Of a DNA stretch of 64,000 nt, positions 26,628 through 35,958 are shown piece after piece (the first letter of the stretch is position 1; each line of letters begins with the position of its first letter). The stretch is from Mycobacterium syngnathidarum (GTDB lineage Bacteria > Actinomycetota > Actinomycetes > Mycobacteriales > Mycobacteriaceae), in assembly GCF_001942625.1 (NCBI RefSeq), contig NZ_MLCL01000093.1, forward strand, positions 124,001-188,000, read 5' to 3'. The translations under genes were made by a program, and so were the position numbers. The notes beneath the pieces were generated by a model that was given only the letters and a program-made list of their open reading frames with translations, searched no databases and had not been told where the DNA came from.

Positions 26628-27767
26628 TCAAACGTTGAGCGTGCAGTCCCCCGAAGCGGTGGAGATGCAGGTGTTGATCCGGTCGCCCGCCCCGTGCTCG
26701 GCACCGGATCGGAAATCCCGGACGTGCCCGGATTCCAGTGGCAGGACGCAGGTCTGACAGATGCCCATCCGGCAACCGAAGGGCATCTGGATTCCCACCC
26801 GCTCACCTGCTTCCAGAAGTGATGTGGCGCCGTCGATCTCGATGCTCTTGTCGGAGAAGGCGAACGTCACGGTCCCGCCCTCTCCGCCGCGGTCGGTCCT
26901 GGCGATGACGAACCGCTCGGTGTGCAGGTTTTCGGTCTGTCCCGCATCCGCCCAGATGGCCTCGATGGTGTCGAGCATCTCCGGCGGGCCACAGGCCCAG
27001 GCCGGGCGCTGCGCCCAGTCCGGGGCGATCTCGGCCAGCGCAGCACCGAAGTCGAGGTGTCCCCGATCCTCGGTCAGGTGCAGATGCAGTCGGTAGCCCG
27101 ACAGCGTCTGGTCGAGGTTTCGCAGCTCGTCGTAGAAGATCACGCTGTCGGTATCCGGCGCGGAGTGAATGTGCACGATGTCGGGGTTGTGCCCGCGGTG
27201 TTTCAACGACCTGAGCATCGCCATGATCGGCGTGATGCCACTGCCGGCCGACACCAACAACACCTTGGCCGGCGGCGGGTCGGGTAGCGCGAAGTCGCCG
27301 CGTGGCGAGACCAGCCGCACGATGGTGCCCGGTTTCACCCCGTTGACCAGGTGCGTGGACAGAAACCCCTCGGGGGTGGCTTTGACCGTGATCGAGATCA
27401 ACTCCGCGTTGCGGCGCGGCACCGACGTCAGCGAGTACGACCGCCAATGCCAGCGCCCGTCGATGTGCAGCCCGATGCCCACGTACTGGCCCGGTTTGTA
27501 GTCACCGGAGAATCCCCAACCCGGCTTGATCGTCACGGTGGCCGAGTCCGATGTCTCCTTGCGGACATCGACGACCTCGCCACGTAGTTCCCGTGCCGAC
27601 CACAGCGGGTTCAAGAGCTTGAGATAGTCGTCGGGCAACAGCGGTGTGGTGGCCCGTGCCAGCAAGCCGCGAACCACGTTGACATTGCGGGGCGAAGCGG
27701 TCTCGACGCCTCGCGCCGGCTTCTCGGTCCAGCGCGTCAACCGCCGCAACGTCCGGGTCATCGGCAC
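26628..27767 (-). CDS. Ferredoxin reductase partner of the desaturase (Rv3230c-like)
   Basis: About 379 residues. It has an FAD domain (HWRSYSLTSVPRR), an NAD(P)H domain (VLLVSAGSGITPIMAMLRSL, WACGPPEMLD) and a C-terminal plant-type 2Fe-2S domain (FGCRMGICQTCVLPLESG, with the fourth Cys in INTCIST). Electrons pass NADPH-FAD-FeS to the desaturase. Start is GTG 27767 or ATG 27761. It is the first gene of the two-gene desaturase operon. Confidence 0.92.
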   Translation of the reverse strand: MPMTRTLRRLTRWTEKPARGVETASPRNVNVVRGLLARATTPLLPDDYLKLLNPLWSARELRGEVVDVRKETSDSATVTIKPGWGFSGDYKPGQYVGIGLHIDGRWHWRSYSLTSVPRRNAELISITVKATPEGFLSTHLVNGVKPGTIVRLVSPRGDFALPDPPPAKVLLVSAGSGITPIMAMLRSLKHRGHNPDIVHIHSAPDTDSVIFYDELRNLDQTLSGYRLHLHLTEDRGHLDFGAALAEIAPDWAQRPAWACGPPEMLDTIEAIWADAGQTENLHTERFVIARTDRGGEGGTVTFAFSDKSIEIDGATSLLEAGERVGIQMPFGCRMGICQTCVLPLESGHVRDFRSGAEHGAGDRINTCISTASGDCTLNV

Positions 27768-27836
27768 TCACCGTGCCGCTGCGCGAAGGCCAGGTTTGGT
27801 GAACACATGTGTGCCGAGTACCCACACGGGCTCAGC

Positions 27837-28670
27837 TCACACGCCGGCCTCACGTTCGGCCAGCACCGGGTAGAGCACGTGGCTTCCCGGAAGTCCTTTG
27901 AGCTCGACTTCCCTCGGCGCGCCCAGCACGACGTCGCCGAACGGCCTGACCGCCTCGCCCACCGGTTCGCTGACCAGGACCTCGCCGCCGTCGGCCTGAC
28001 CCGCGACCCGGGCTGCCATCGCGACGTCGAGCCCGAACAGGTCGTCGCCGCGGCGCACCGAGGTGCCCATGTGCACGCCCATGCGCACCCGGATCGCCTG
28101 CCAGCGCTGCGGATTCTCGGCCAGCGCCCGCTGCACATCCGTGGCGAACCGCACTGCGTTCTTCGGATCGGCGAACGCGATCATGAAACCGTCGCCCTGG
28201 GTTTTGACGACGTGACCGCCATGTTTGTCGACACAGGACTGAACAAGTTTGTTGTGCTTCTCCAGCAGCTTCACCCATGCCCGATCGCCCATCGAGGCGT
28301 TGTACTCGGTCGAGCCCTCGATGTCGGAAAACACGATCACGACGCGCCCGTCAGCGGTCAGCCGGGCCAGATCCGGCCGTTCCACCTGCGCCCACCCGGC
28401 CAGATCCTCGATCGAGTTGCGAACCGTCGCACCCAGCCCTTTGTTGATCAGCATGTCCGCGGTCTGAAACACGGTCTTGATCGCCAACGGCGCGACGCCG
28501 CGCCGGCGCTTGCGGCGGCGATCCTCGTCGTCGAGTTTCATGCGTTCGATCTCACGGCGGGCCCTCGTCAGCTGGCGCCTGCTCACGATGAACAGCACCA
28601 GAAAAGTGACGAACGCCGCGAACAGCACGACGACAACCACCAACAGGACGGTTTCAAGCGTGGACGGCAT
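27837..28670 (-). CDS. Membrane-anchored class III adenylate/guanylate cyclase
   Basis: 277 residues. One N-terminal membrane helix ([20 protein letters not shown]) and a charged linker precede a cyclase catalytic domain (about residues 105-265). Metal-binding Asp residues are in [11 protein letters not shown] and KTQGDGF; the ATP-specifying Lys (VVKT) and Asp (DLFG) are kept. The transition-state Asn usual in V-N-x-A-A-R is Ala (DVAMAAR), while the Arg is kept, so activity may be low. ATG 28670 is chosen; the open frame runs on upstream against an AhpD-like gene. Confidence 0.88.
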   Translation of the reverse strand: MPSTLETVLLVVVVVLFAAFVTFLVLFIVSRRQLTRARREIERMKLDDEDRRRKRRRGVAPLAIKTVFQTADMLINKGLGATVRNSIEDLAGWAQVERPDLARLTADGRVVIVFSDIEGSTEYNASMGDRAWVKLLEKHNKLVQSCVDKHGGHVVKTQGDGFMIAFADPKNAVRFATDVQRALAENPQRWQAIRVRMGVHMGTSVRRGDDLFGLDVAMAARVAGQADGGEVLVSEPVGEAVRPFGDVVLGAPREVELKGLPGSHVLYPVLAEREAGV

Positions 28671-28770
28671 CGGCACCCGCTGATTATCGCCGCATGTCAC
28701 ATTTCGGCGAGCCGCGGTGTCTCGAGGATGCAAGTCACCGTCACCGTCAACTTTCGACTGGGAGTACACC

Positions 28771-29244
28771 ATGGACGCTCGTTTGAACCTGTTCGAGAAC
28801 CGGACCGCCACCAAGATGCTCAAATACATCACCTCGGCGGGCAAGGTGATCACGGACTCGGCCCTACCGAGTGCCACGCAACAGTTGGTTGCCTTGCGCG
28901 CCAGCCAGATCAACGGCTGCGCCTTCTGCACCGACATGCACACCAAGGACGCCGCGGTCGCCGGGGAGAGCCAGCAGCGCCTCCACCTGGTCGCGGCGTG
29001 GCGCGAGGCGACGGTGTTCACCGAGGCCGAACGAGCGGCCCTGGAACTCACCGAGCAGGGCACCCGGATCGCCGACGCGCAGGGCGGGGTCAGCGACGAG
29101 GTGTGGGCGAACGCGGTCAAGCATTACGACGAGGATCAGCTGGCCGCACTGGTCTGCCTGATCGCCTTCATGAACACCGTCAACCGCCTGAACGTGATCG
29201 TCGAGATGCCCGCCGGGGACTACCAGCCGGGACAGTTCGGATAG
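28771..29244 (+). CDS. AhpD-like carboxymuconolactone decarboxylase-family protein
   Basis: 157 residues. The core motif [12 protein letters not shown] (CxxC then His) is that of AhpD-type disulfide reductases or peroxidases. The flanks [14 protein letters not shown] and [19 protein letters not shown] fit the CMD family. A role in peroxide defence is possible but not proven; many such proteins are uncharacterised. ATG 28771 begins [11 protein letters not shown]. It is divergent from the cyclase gene with 100 bases between. Confidence 0.85.
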   Translation: MDARLNLFENRTATKMLKYITSAGKVITDSALPSATQQLVALRASQINGCAFCTDMHTKDAAVAGESQQRLHLVAAWREATVFTEAERAALELTEQGTRIADAQGGVSDEVWANAVKHYDEDQLAALVCLIAFMNTVNRLNVIVEMPAGDYQPGQFG

Positions 29245-29321
29245 CGGCTCACGCAACAGAGCAGGGGGGTGGCCGACCGGGCGATCGGCGGTGCGGGCCA
29301 ACTGGCACGCTGGTTACCAAC

Positions 29322-31856
29322 ATGACCACTCCCCTGCTCGACGACCCGAACGACCTGTCGGCGCTGCGCGCCAAGGGCGACGACGCCGACACCCTGTTCA
29401 CCGACTTCGCCGCCTGGGCCGAGGCCAACGGCACCACGCTGTACCCGGCACAGGAGGAGGCCCTGATCGAGCTGGTCAGCGGGGCGAACGTGATCCTCGC
29501 GACGCCGACCGGATCGGGTAAATCGCTGGTGGCCACCGGGGCCATCTTTGCCGCGCTGGCCACCGATCGGTGCAGCTTCTACACCGCGCCGATCAAGGCG
29601 CTGGTGAGCGAGAAATTCTTCGCGCTGTGCGACGTCTTCGGCGCAGCCAATGTCGGCATGCTCACCGGGGATGCCTCGGTGAATGCCGACGCGCCGATCA
29701 TCGCCTGCACGGCCGAGATCCTGGCCAACCTGGCGCTGAGGGAAGGGGCCGACGCCGATATCGGTCTGGTGGTGATGGACGAGTTCCACTTCTACGGCGA
29801 CCCGGATCGCGGCTGGGCGTGGCAGGTTCCGCTGCTCGAACTCCCCAAGGCCCAGTTCCTGCTGATGTCGGCGACGCTGGGCGACGTGACGTTCCTGCGC
29901 AAGGATCTGACCCGGCGCACGGGGCGGGAGACGGCGCTGGTGGCCGGCGCGCAGCGACCGGTGCCGTTGTTCTACTCGTATGCCACCACGCCGATGCACG
30001 AGACGATCGCCGACCTGCTCGAGACCAAGCAGGCGCCGATCTACGTCGTGCACTTCACCCAGGCCTCGGCGCTGGAGCGGGCGCAGGCGCTGATGAGCGT
30101 CAACGTCTGCACCAAGCAGGAGAAGGCCGCGATCGCCGAGATGATCGGCGGGTTTCGTTTCTCGACGACGTTCGGGACCACGCTGTCCCGGTTGGTCCGG
30201 CACGGCATCGGCGTCCACCATGCCGGCATGCTGCCCAAGTACCGACGGCTGGTGGAACAGCTGGCCCAGGCCGGGCTGCTCAAGGTGATCTGCGGCACCG
30301 ACACGCTCGGCGTCGGCATCAACGTCCCGATCCGCACCGTCGTGTTCTCCGCCCTGTCCAAGTACGACGGCACCCGGATGCGCCTGCTCAATGCCCGCGA
30401 GTTCCACCAGATCGCCGGACGGGCCGGACGGGCGGGCTACGACACCGTCGGCACGGTCGTAGTGCAGGCACCCGACCACGAGGTGGAGAACATCAAGCAG
30501 TTCGCCAAAGTGGCCGACGATCCGAAGAAGCGCCGAAAACTGGTGCGGCGCAAGGCCCCCGAGGGCATGGTGCCGTGGGGTGAGAACACCATGACCCGGC
30601 TGATCGACGCCGCCCCCGAAGCACTGACCAGCAACATGCGGGTGTCGACGGCCATGATCCTCGATGTGGTGGACCGGCCAGGCGATCCCTTCGCGGCGAT
30701 GCGCCGCCTGCTGACCGACAACCACGAGCCGCGCAAACGCCAGCTCAAGCACATCCGCGAGGCCGTCGGCATCGCTCGCTCCCTGCTACAGGCCGGCGTG
30801 GTGGAACGTCTCGACCAACCCGAGGCCGATGGTCGCCGCTACCGGCTGACCGTCGACCTGCCGCCCGATTTCGCCCTCAACCAACCCCTGTCCACCTTCG
30901 CGCTGGCCGCCGTCGACGTACTGGATACCGAATCGGAAACCTTTGCCTTAGACGTGGTTTCGGTGATCGAGGCCACTCTGGAAGATCCCCGCCAGATCCT
31001 GGCCGCCCAGCTGAACAAGGCGAGGGGCGAGGCGGTGGCCCAGATGAAGGCCGACGGGATCGAGTACGACGAGCGCATCGAACTGCTCGACGAGGTCAGC
31101 TATCCCAAACCGTTGCAAGAACTGCTCGAGCACACCTACGAGGTGTACCGGCAGACCAACCCGTGGGCCGCCGACGGACACCTGTCCCCCAAGTCCGTGG
31201 TACGCGAGATGTGGGAGCGCGCGCTCACCTTCCGCGAGTACATCAGCCTCTACGGGCTGACGCGCTCCGAAGGAGCCGTACTGCGGTACCTGTCGGACGC
31301 GTTCAAGGCGTTGCGCTCGGGCGTACCGGCGGCAGCCCGAACCGAACAACTGGCCGACATCGTGGAGTGGTTGGGTGAACTCGTCCGCCAGGTCGATTCC
31401 AGCCTGCTCGACGAGTGGGAGCAGCTCACCAGCCCGGACCAACCTCACGATGTTCCGGTGGCGGTACCGGCCCGGCCGCGCCCGCTGACCGGCAACGAAC
31501 GGGCGTTCACCGCCATGGTGCGCAACGCGCTGTTCCGCCGGGTGGAGCTGTTCGCCCGGGCCCGCTGGGACGAGCTGGGGGCACTCGATGCCACGTGCGG
31601 CTGGACGGCCGAGCGCTGGGCCGAGGCCGGCGAGGCGTACTTCGAGGAGCACACCGAGGTGGGTACCGGGGCCGACGCGCGCGGCCCGGCGTTGCTGATC
31701 TTCGACCGGCAACCGCAGGTGTGGCGTGTTCGACAGATCCTCGAAGATCCTGCCGGGGATCACGATTGGGGCTTCGACGTGGAAGTCGACCTGGCCGCCA
31801 GCGACGAAGAAGGCGCCGCGATGCTGCGTATCGTGGATGTCGGCCGCATGGGATGA
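29322..31856 (+). CDS. DEAD/DEAH-box superfamily II helicase (Ski2/Mtr4-like, DUF3516-type)
   Basis: 844 residues. Helicase motifs appear in order: Q-like PAQEEALIEL, Walker A TPTGSGKS (about 70), APIKALVSEKF, TGDASVNADAP, DEFHFYG in place of DEAH, MSATLGD, then HHAGMLPKYRRLVE, GTDTLGVGINVP and the arginine finger QIAGRAGRAG. The second half carries the large C-terminal region seen in mycobacterial DUF3516 proteins. Probably an RNA helicase in RNA turnover. ATG 29322 follows a weak site. It is upstream of and parallel to helR. Confidence 0.88.
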   Translation: MTTPLLDDPNDLSALRAKGDDADTLFTDFAAWAEANGTTLYPAQEEALIELVSGANVILATPTGSGKSLVATGAIFAALATDRCSFYTAPIKALVSEKFFALCDVFGAANVGMLTGDASVNADAPIIACTAEILANLALREGADADIGLVVMDEFHFYGDPDRGWAWQVPLLELPKAQFLLMSATLGDVTFLRKDLTRRTGRETALVAGAQRPVPLFYSYATTPMHETIADLLETKQAPIYVVHFTQASALERAQALMSVNVCTKQEKAAIAEMIGGFRFSTTFGTTLSRLVRHGIGVHHAGMLPKYRRLVEQLAQAGLLKVICGTDTLGVGINVPIRTVVFSALSKYDGTRMRLLNAREFHQIAGRAGRAGYDTVGTVVVQAPDHEVENIKQFAKVADDPKKRRKLVRRKAPEGMVPWGENTMTRLIDAAPEALTSNMRVSTAMILDVVDRPGDPFAAMRRLLTDNHEPRKRQLKHIREAVGIARSLLQAGVVERLDQPEADGRRYRLTVDLPPDFALNQPLSTFALAAVDVLDTESETFALDVVSVIEATLEDPRQILAAQLNKARGEAVAQMKADGIEYDERIELLDEVSYPKPLQELLEHTYEVYRQTNPWAADGHLSPKSVVREMWERALTFREYISLYGLTRSEGAVLRYLSDAFKALRSGVPAAARTEQLADIVEWLGELVRQVDSSLLDEWEQLTSPDQPHDVPVAVPARPRPLTGNERAFTAMVRNALFRRVELFARARWDELGALDATCGWTAERWAEAGEAYFEEHTEVGTGADARGPALLIFDRQPQVWRVRQILEDPAGDHDWGFDVEVDLAASDEEGAAMLRIVDVGRMG

Positions 31857-31889
31857 GCAGTTGCTGACCCTGATTTTATCGCGACCCGG

Positions 31890-31908
31890 GGGCCTTGCGG
31901 CAAGGCCC
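31890..31908 (+). promoter_or_regulatory. Rifamycin-associated element (RAE)-like 19-bp inverted repeat
   Basis: GGGCCTTGC-G-GCAAGGCCC, perfect 9-1-9 symmetry, 39 bases before the helR start. The published RAE, as I recall it (GGGGCTTGCGGCAAGGCCC), differs at one base. RAEs lie in promoters of rifamycin-resistance genes (arr, rph, rox, helR) in actinobacteria. TTGCGG (31895-31900) inside it and CACAAT (31920-31925) could be -35/-10. It could also fold as a hairpin, but no T-run follows. Confidence 0.75.
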
Positions 31909-31947
31909 GGGTGATGGCGCACAATCGCTGGCCGAAGTAAGCCACGG

Positions 31948-34128
31948 ATGAACAGGGAGCACGTGCCAGCTGACGATCACGACGTCGAAGTGCAGTCCGA
32001 ACAGAGCTATGTCGACGGGCTCTACACCCGCCTGGACGCCGAGCGCATCCGGGTGCGTGAGCGGTACCGCACGGCGCTGCGCGAGCACGGCGGCTCCGCG
32101 GTGGAACGCGACGCCGAGGTGCGTGCATTGGCCAAAGAGGGCAACCGGCTCGATGTAGCCGACAACGGTCTGTGTTTCGGACGGCTGGAAACCGTTGCCG
32201 GAGAGCACCTCTACGTCGGCCGCCTGGGCATCTTCGACCGCGAGAACGACTTCGAGCCGTTGCTGCTCGACTGGCGGGCACCATTGGCGCGACCGTTCTA
32301 CACCGCGACCGGGGCCAACCCGGAGAACATGCGCCGGCGCCGCCAGTTCCGCACCCTCGGCCGCCGCATACTCGATTTCACCGACGAGGTGCTCGGCCGG
32401 CCCACCGAGGGCGACGAAGGCGATGCCGCACTGCTGGCAGCGGTGAGCGCCCCGCGCGGGGAAGGGATGCGCGACATCGTCGCGACGATCCAGGCCGAGC
32501 AGGACGAGGTGATCCGCAACGAGCACACCGGGGTGCTCGTGGTCGAGGGCGGCCCCGGCACCGGCAAGACCGTGGTGGCGCTGCACCGGGTGGCCTATCT
32601 GCTCTACACCCACCGCGAGCGGATCGAACGGCATGGCGTTCTGGTGGTCGGCCCCAACGAGGCGTTCCTGAACCACATCGGCCGGGTGCTGCCCTCGCTG
32701 GGTGAATCCGATGCGGTGTTCATGACGCCCGGGGACTTGGTTCCGGGCCTGCACGTCACCGCCGAGGACGCACCAGAGGTGGCCGCGCTCAAGGGCTCGT
32801 TGAAGATCCTCGACGTGTTGGCCGCCGCGGTGGCCGACCGCCAGGAAGTCCCGGACGAGCCGATCTACATCGACCTGCCCGATGTCACCGTCCGCATCGA
32901 CGCCGAAACCGCGCAGTGGGCCATCGAGGAGGCGCGCGAGACCGGGCTCCCGCACAACGAGGCCCGTGCGACCTTCCGCGACATCGTCACCTACGTCCTC
33001 ACCGAACGGGCCGTGGCGCGTATCGGCAAGGGCTGGCTGAGCCGTCAGGACAAGGCCGCGTGGGAAGAACTGCGGGCCAGCGTGGTCAGCGAACTCGACG
33101 ACAACGCCGCGTTCGCCGAAGCGCTCGATACGCTCTGGCCGATCCTCACCCCCGAAACCCTGCTGGCCACGCTCTATTCGTCGCCCGATCGGCTGCAGGC
33201 AGCCGGCGCCGACCCCGGCTTCTTCCGTACCGAAGGCAGTGCCTGGACCATCTCGGACGTGCCGTTGCTCGACGAGTTGGTCGACCTGCTGGGCCGGGAC
33301 AAAGCCGCCGACGAAGCCGCCGAACGCGAACGACGCGAGGAAGCCGCATACGCCGCGGGGGTTCTCGACCTGATGGTTGCCCGCGAGGATCTGATGGACG
33401 ACGAGGATCATCTGCTGGCCAGCGACCTGATCGACGCCGAGGACCTGGCCGACCGGTTCCTCGAACGCGACACCCGCGAACTCGCCGAACGTGCTGCGGC
33501 CGACCGAGACTGGACCTACGGTCATGTTGTGGTGGACGAGGCCCAGGAACTGTCCGAAATGGACTGGCGGGTGCTGATGCGTCGTTGCCCACGCAGATCC
33601 TTCACGGTGGTCGGCGATCTGGCCCAGCGCCGGTCGGCGGCCGGGGCACGGTCCTGGGGCACGGTGCTGGAGCCGTACGTGCCGGGCCGGTGGATCTACC
33701 GAACACTGTCGGTGAACTACCGCACCCCGGCCGAGATCATGGCGGTGGCCGGTGCGCTGCTGGCCGAGTTCGCCCCGGGGGTACAGCCGCCCGAGTCGGT
33801 GCGGTCTTGCGGTGTAGCGCCCTGGTCGCGGCGGTTGACTGCCGACGAAATCCCTTCTGCTGTTGAAGAATTCGTGCGCGAAGAGGCCAACCGTGAGGGC
33901 ACATGTGTGGTGATCGGACCACCCGAGGTGCCCGGGGCGGTGGCCCCGTCGGAAACCAAGGGCCTGGAGTTCGACGCCGTGCTCGTCGTTGAGCCCGCGC
34001 ACATCCTGGCCGATGGTGACCGCGGTGCCGCCGAGTTGTACGTGGCCCTCACCCGCGCGACCCAGCGCCTCGGCGTGCTACACACCGAACCCTTGCCCGA
34101 CGCACTGGGCGGACTTGCCCGTGTCTGA
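31948..34128 (+). CDS. helR: HelD/HelR RNA-polymerase recycling helicase-like factor
   Basis: About 726 residues, actinobacterial HelD size. An N-terminal coiled-coil arm (about 1-70) is followed by the substrate-like segment FEPLLLDWRAPLARPFY, Walker A VEGGPGTGKTVVALHRVAYL (about 202), a long insertion, VVVDEAQELSEMDWRVLMRR (Walker B) and the C-terminal motifs LSVNYRTPAEI and KGLEFDAVLVVE. Such proteins pull RNA polymerase off DNA; the HelR type also displaces bound rifamycins. An RAE-like element lies upstream. Start is ATG 31948, or GTG 31963 next to AGGGAG. Its end overlaps the next gene by 8 bases. Confidence 0.92.
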   Translation: MNREHVPADDHDVEVQSEQSYVDGLYTRLDAERIRVRERYRTALREHGGSAVERDAEVRALAKEGNRLDVADNGLCFGRLETVAGEHLYVGRLGIFDRENDFEPLLLDWRAPLARPFYTATGANPENMRRRRQFRTLGRRILDFTDEVLGRPTEGDEGDAALLAAVSAPRGEGMRDIVATIQAEQDEVIRNEHTGVLVVEGGPGTGKTVVALHRVAYLLYTHRERIERHGVLVVGPNEAFLNHIGRVLPSLGESDAVFMTPGDLVPGLHVTAEDAPEVAALKGSLKILDVLAAAVADRQEVPDEPIYIDLPDVTVRIDAETAQWAIEEARETGLPHNEARATFRDIVTYVLTERAVARIGKGWLSRQDKAAWEELRASVVSELDDNAAFAEALDTLWPILTPETLLATLYSSPDRLQAAGADPGFFRTEGSAWTISDVPLLDELVDLLGRDKAADEAAERERREEAAYAAGVLDLMVAREDLMDDEDHLLASDLIDAEDLADRFLERDTRELAERAAADRDWTYGHVVVDEAQELSEMDWRVLMRRCPRRSFTVVGDLAQRRSAAGARSWGTVLEPYVPGRWIYRTLSVNYRTPAEIMAVAGALLAEFAPGVQPPESVRSCGVAPWSRRLTADEIPSAVEEFVREEANREGTCVVIGPPEVPGAVAPSETKGLEFDAVLVVEPAHILADGDRGAAELYVALTRATQRLGVLHTEPLPDALGGLARV

Positions 34129-35326
34129 CACCACGTGTGCGATCGTGGGCGGCGGCCCCGCCGGGATGATGCTCGGGCTGCTCCTGGCCCGGTGCGGAGT
34201 ATCGGTCACCGTCATGGAGAAGCACGCCGACTTCCTGCGCGATTTCCGTGGTGACACAGTGCATCCGAGCACCATGGGCATGCTCGATGAGCTGGGCCTG
34301 TTCGCCGAGTTCAACAAGATCGGCCACAGCCTGGTGGAAAAGGCCGAGTTTCCGGTCGACGGCAGGCCCGTGACCTTCGTGGACTTCCGACGGCTGCGGC
34401 AGCGCCACCGGTACGTGGCGATGGTGCCGCAGTGGGACTTCCTCGATCTGTTGGCCGACGCGGGCCGCGACGAACCCAATTTCACCTTGCTGATGCAGAC
34501 CGAGGTGACCGGGCTGCTGCGTGAGGGCGACCGCATCGCCGGGGTGCGCTACACCGGCCCCGACGGCGACGGTGAGCTGCGCGCCGAACTCACCGTGGCC
34601 TGCGACGGACGCGCCTCGCTGGTCCGGCGGGAGGCGGGCTTCACCCCGCGGGAATACCCGGTGCCCTTCGACGTGTGGTGGTTTCGGCTGCCGCGCACCG
34701 AGGATGGCCAGTACTCGCTGATCCCGCGGACCGCACCCGGCCGGGCGCTGATCATGATTCCCCGCACCGGCTACTTCCAGGTGGCCTACCTGATCCCGAA
34801 AGGCAGCGATGCCGAGTTGCGGGCGCGCGGCCTGGATGCGTTCCATGCCGAGCTGGGCGGGCTGATCCCCGAGGCCGACGTGGACACGCTCACCTCCTTG
34901 GACGACGTCAAACACCTCGATGTGCAGCTCAACCGGCTGCCTCGGTGGCATCGCGACGGCCTGCTGTGCATAGGCGATGCCGCCCATGCCATGTCACCGG
35001 TGGGCGGGGTGGGAATCAACGTCGCGATCCAGGACGCGGCCGCGGCGGCACGACTGCTGTACCAGCCGCTGCGCGAGCACCGGGTCACCGAGTCCGACCT
35101 GGCCGCGGTGCAGCGCCAGCGCGCCCTGCCGACCACCATTACCCAAGGCCTGCAACGCATCCTGCATCGCCAGGTGATGGCGCCGGTGATGGCCGGTGCC
35201 GACATCAACCCACCTGGGGCTCTGGTGAGCCTTGTGCGCCGGCTGCCCCAGCTCACCGCGATCCCGGCCTACCTGGTGGGCACCGGGGTGCGTCCGGAGC
35301 ACGTCCCCGTGCCGGCCCGCCGTTAG
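34121..35326 (+). CDS. Group A FAD-dependent monooxygenase, coupled to helR
   Basis: 401 residues. The PHBH-fold motifs are all present: GGGPAG at the N-terminus (CAIVGGGPAGMMLGLLLARC), the DG motif (LTVACDGRASLVRREAG) and the GD motif (CIGDAAHAMSPVGGVGINVA, about 284). It hydroxylates a small aromatic or polyketide-like substrate using FAD and NAD(P)H. GTG 34121 overlaps the helR stop by 8 bases, so it is translated with HelR and shares its promoter. Rifamycin monooxygenases (Rox) belong to the same enzyme class, but this protein is shorter than Rox (about 470) and the substrate is not known. Confidence 0.88.
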   Translation: MSDTTCAIVGGGPAGMMLGLLLARCGVSVTVMEKHADFLRDFRGDTVHPSTMGMLDELGLFAEFNKIGHSLVEKAEFPVDGRPVTFVDFRRLRQRHRYVAMVPQWDFLDLLADAGRDEPNFTLLMQTEVTGLLREGDRIAGVRYTGPDGDGELRAELTVACDGRASLVRREAGFTPREYPVPFDVWWFRLPRTEDGQYSLIPRTAPGRALIMIPRTGYFQVAYLIPKGSDAELRARGLDAFHAELGGLIPEADVDTLTSLDDVKHLDVQLNRLPRWHRDGLLCIGDAAHAMSPVGGVGINVAIQDAAAAARLLYQPLREHRVTESDLAAVQRQRALPTTITQGLQRILHRQVMAPVMAGADINPPGALVSLVRRLPQLTAIPAYLVGTGVRPEHVPVPARR

Positions 35327-35334
35327 GTGCTCAC

Positions 35335-35958
35335 GTGGCCGGCAAACAGAACCCCGAACAACGTCGACGCGAATTGTGCGATGCGGCAATAGCTCTGCTG
35401 GCCCGCGAGGGCGTCAAAGGCGTCACTCACCTGAAGGTGGACCGCAAGGCCGGTGTTCCCGACGGCACCACGTCGTTCTACTTCCGCACCAGCTCGGCCT
35501 TGATGCGGGCCGCAGCCAACCGCATCGCCGATCTCGACCTGGCCGACCTGACCGCGGCCACCGGCTCGGGAACCCGCGGTGATGTGGGCGGCCTGGCCCG
35601 GCTGGTGATCCGATCCGGATCCGGGGCCCGCCTGGTGCGCAGCAAGGCCCGCTTCGAGCTCGCCATGCCATCCGGCCGCGACCCCGGGCTGGCCGAGGCG
35701 TTCAGCCACAATCGGCAGCGGCTCTTCGAACTGCACCGCAACGTCGTGGTCGCCCTCTGTCCGGCCGACACCGACCCTGGCTTGATCGACGAAAAAGCCT
35801 ATGTACTGCTGACTTTCATCAGTGGTCTGATGCTGGCGCTGGCCCGCGGCGACCGCACGATCAATTCCTGTGAACAGCTCCGCGACATCATCACCGCGAT
35901 CGTCGCGGCGGCTCCGGCCACCTCACATCGCGAAGGAGTAGCCGCCGTTGACCGGTAG
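35335..35958 (+). CDS. TetR family transcriptional regulator, downstream of helR operon
   Basis: 207 residues. The helix-turn-helix reads RELCDAAIALLAREGVKGVT then AGVPDGTTSFYFRTSSALM. GTG 35335 (VAGKQNPEQRRREL) is 8 bases after the monooxygenase stop, so it is probably the third gene of the helR operon. The longer open frame upstream is in another frame of the monooxygenase. Its last 36 bases overlap the convergent SDR gene. Confidence 0.82.
   Translation: MAGKQNPEQRRRELCDAAIALLAREGVKGVTHLKVDRKAGVPDGTTSFYFRTSSALMRAAANRIADLDLADLTAATGSGTRGDVGGLARLVIRSGSGARLVRSKARFELAMPSGRDPGLAEAFSHNRQRLFELHRNVVVALCPADTDPGLIDEKAYVLLTFISGLMLALARGDRTINSCEQLRDIITAIVAAAPATSHREGVAAVDR

Noticed and set aside
29220..30752. 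A 510-codon open frame antisense to the Ski2-like helicase.
   Set aside because: Shadow frame; composition skewed to His, Arg and Gly, no domain, and no ribosome site.
31881..31912. Rho-independent terminator after the Ski2-like helicase.
   Set aside because: The hairpin is strong but no T-run follows. Its 9-1-9 symmetry and sequence fit the RAE better, although a double role cannot be excluded.
31876..34002. A 708-codon open frame on the minus strand, antisense to helR.
   Set aside because: It is the mirror of a real coding frame in GC-rich DNA. The product is rich in His, Arg, Gln and Gly with no motifs, and the helR helicase motifs on the plus strand are unambiguous.
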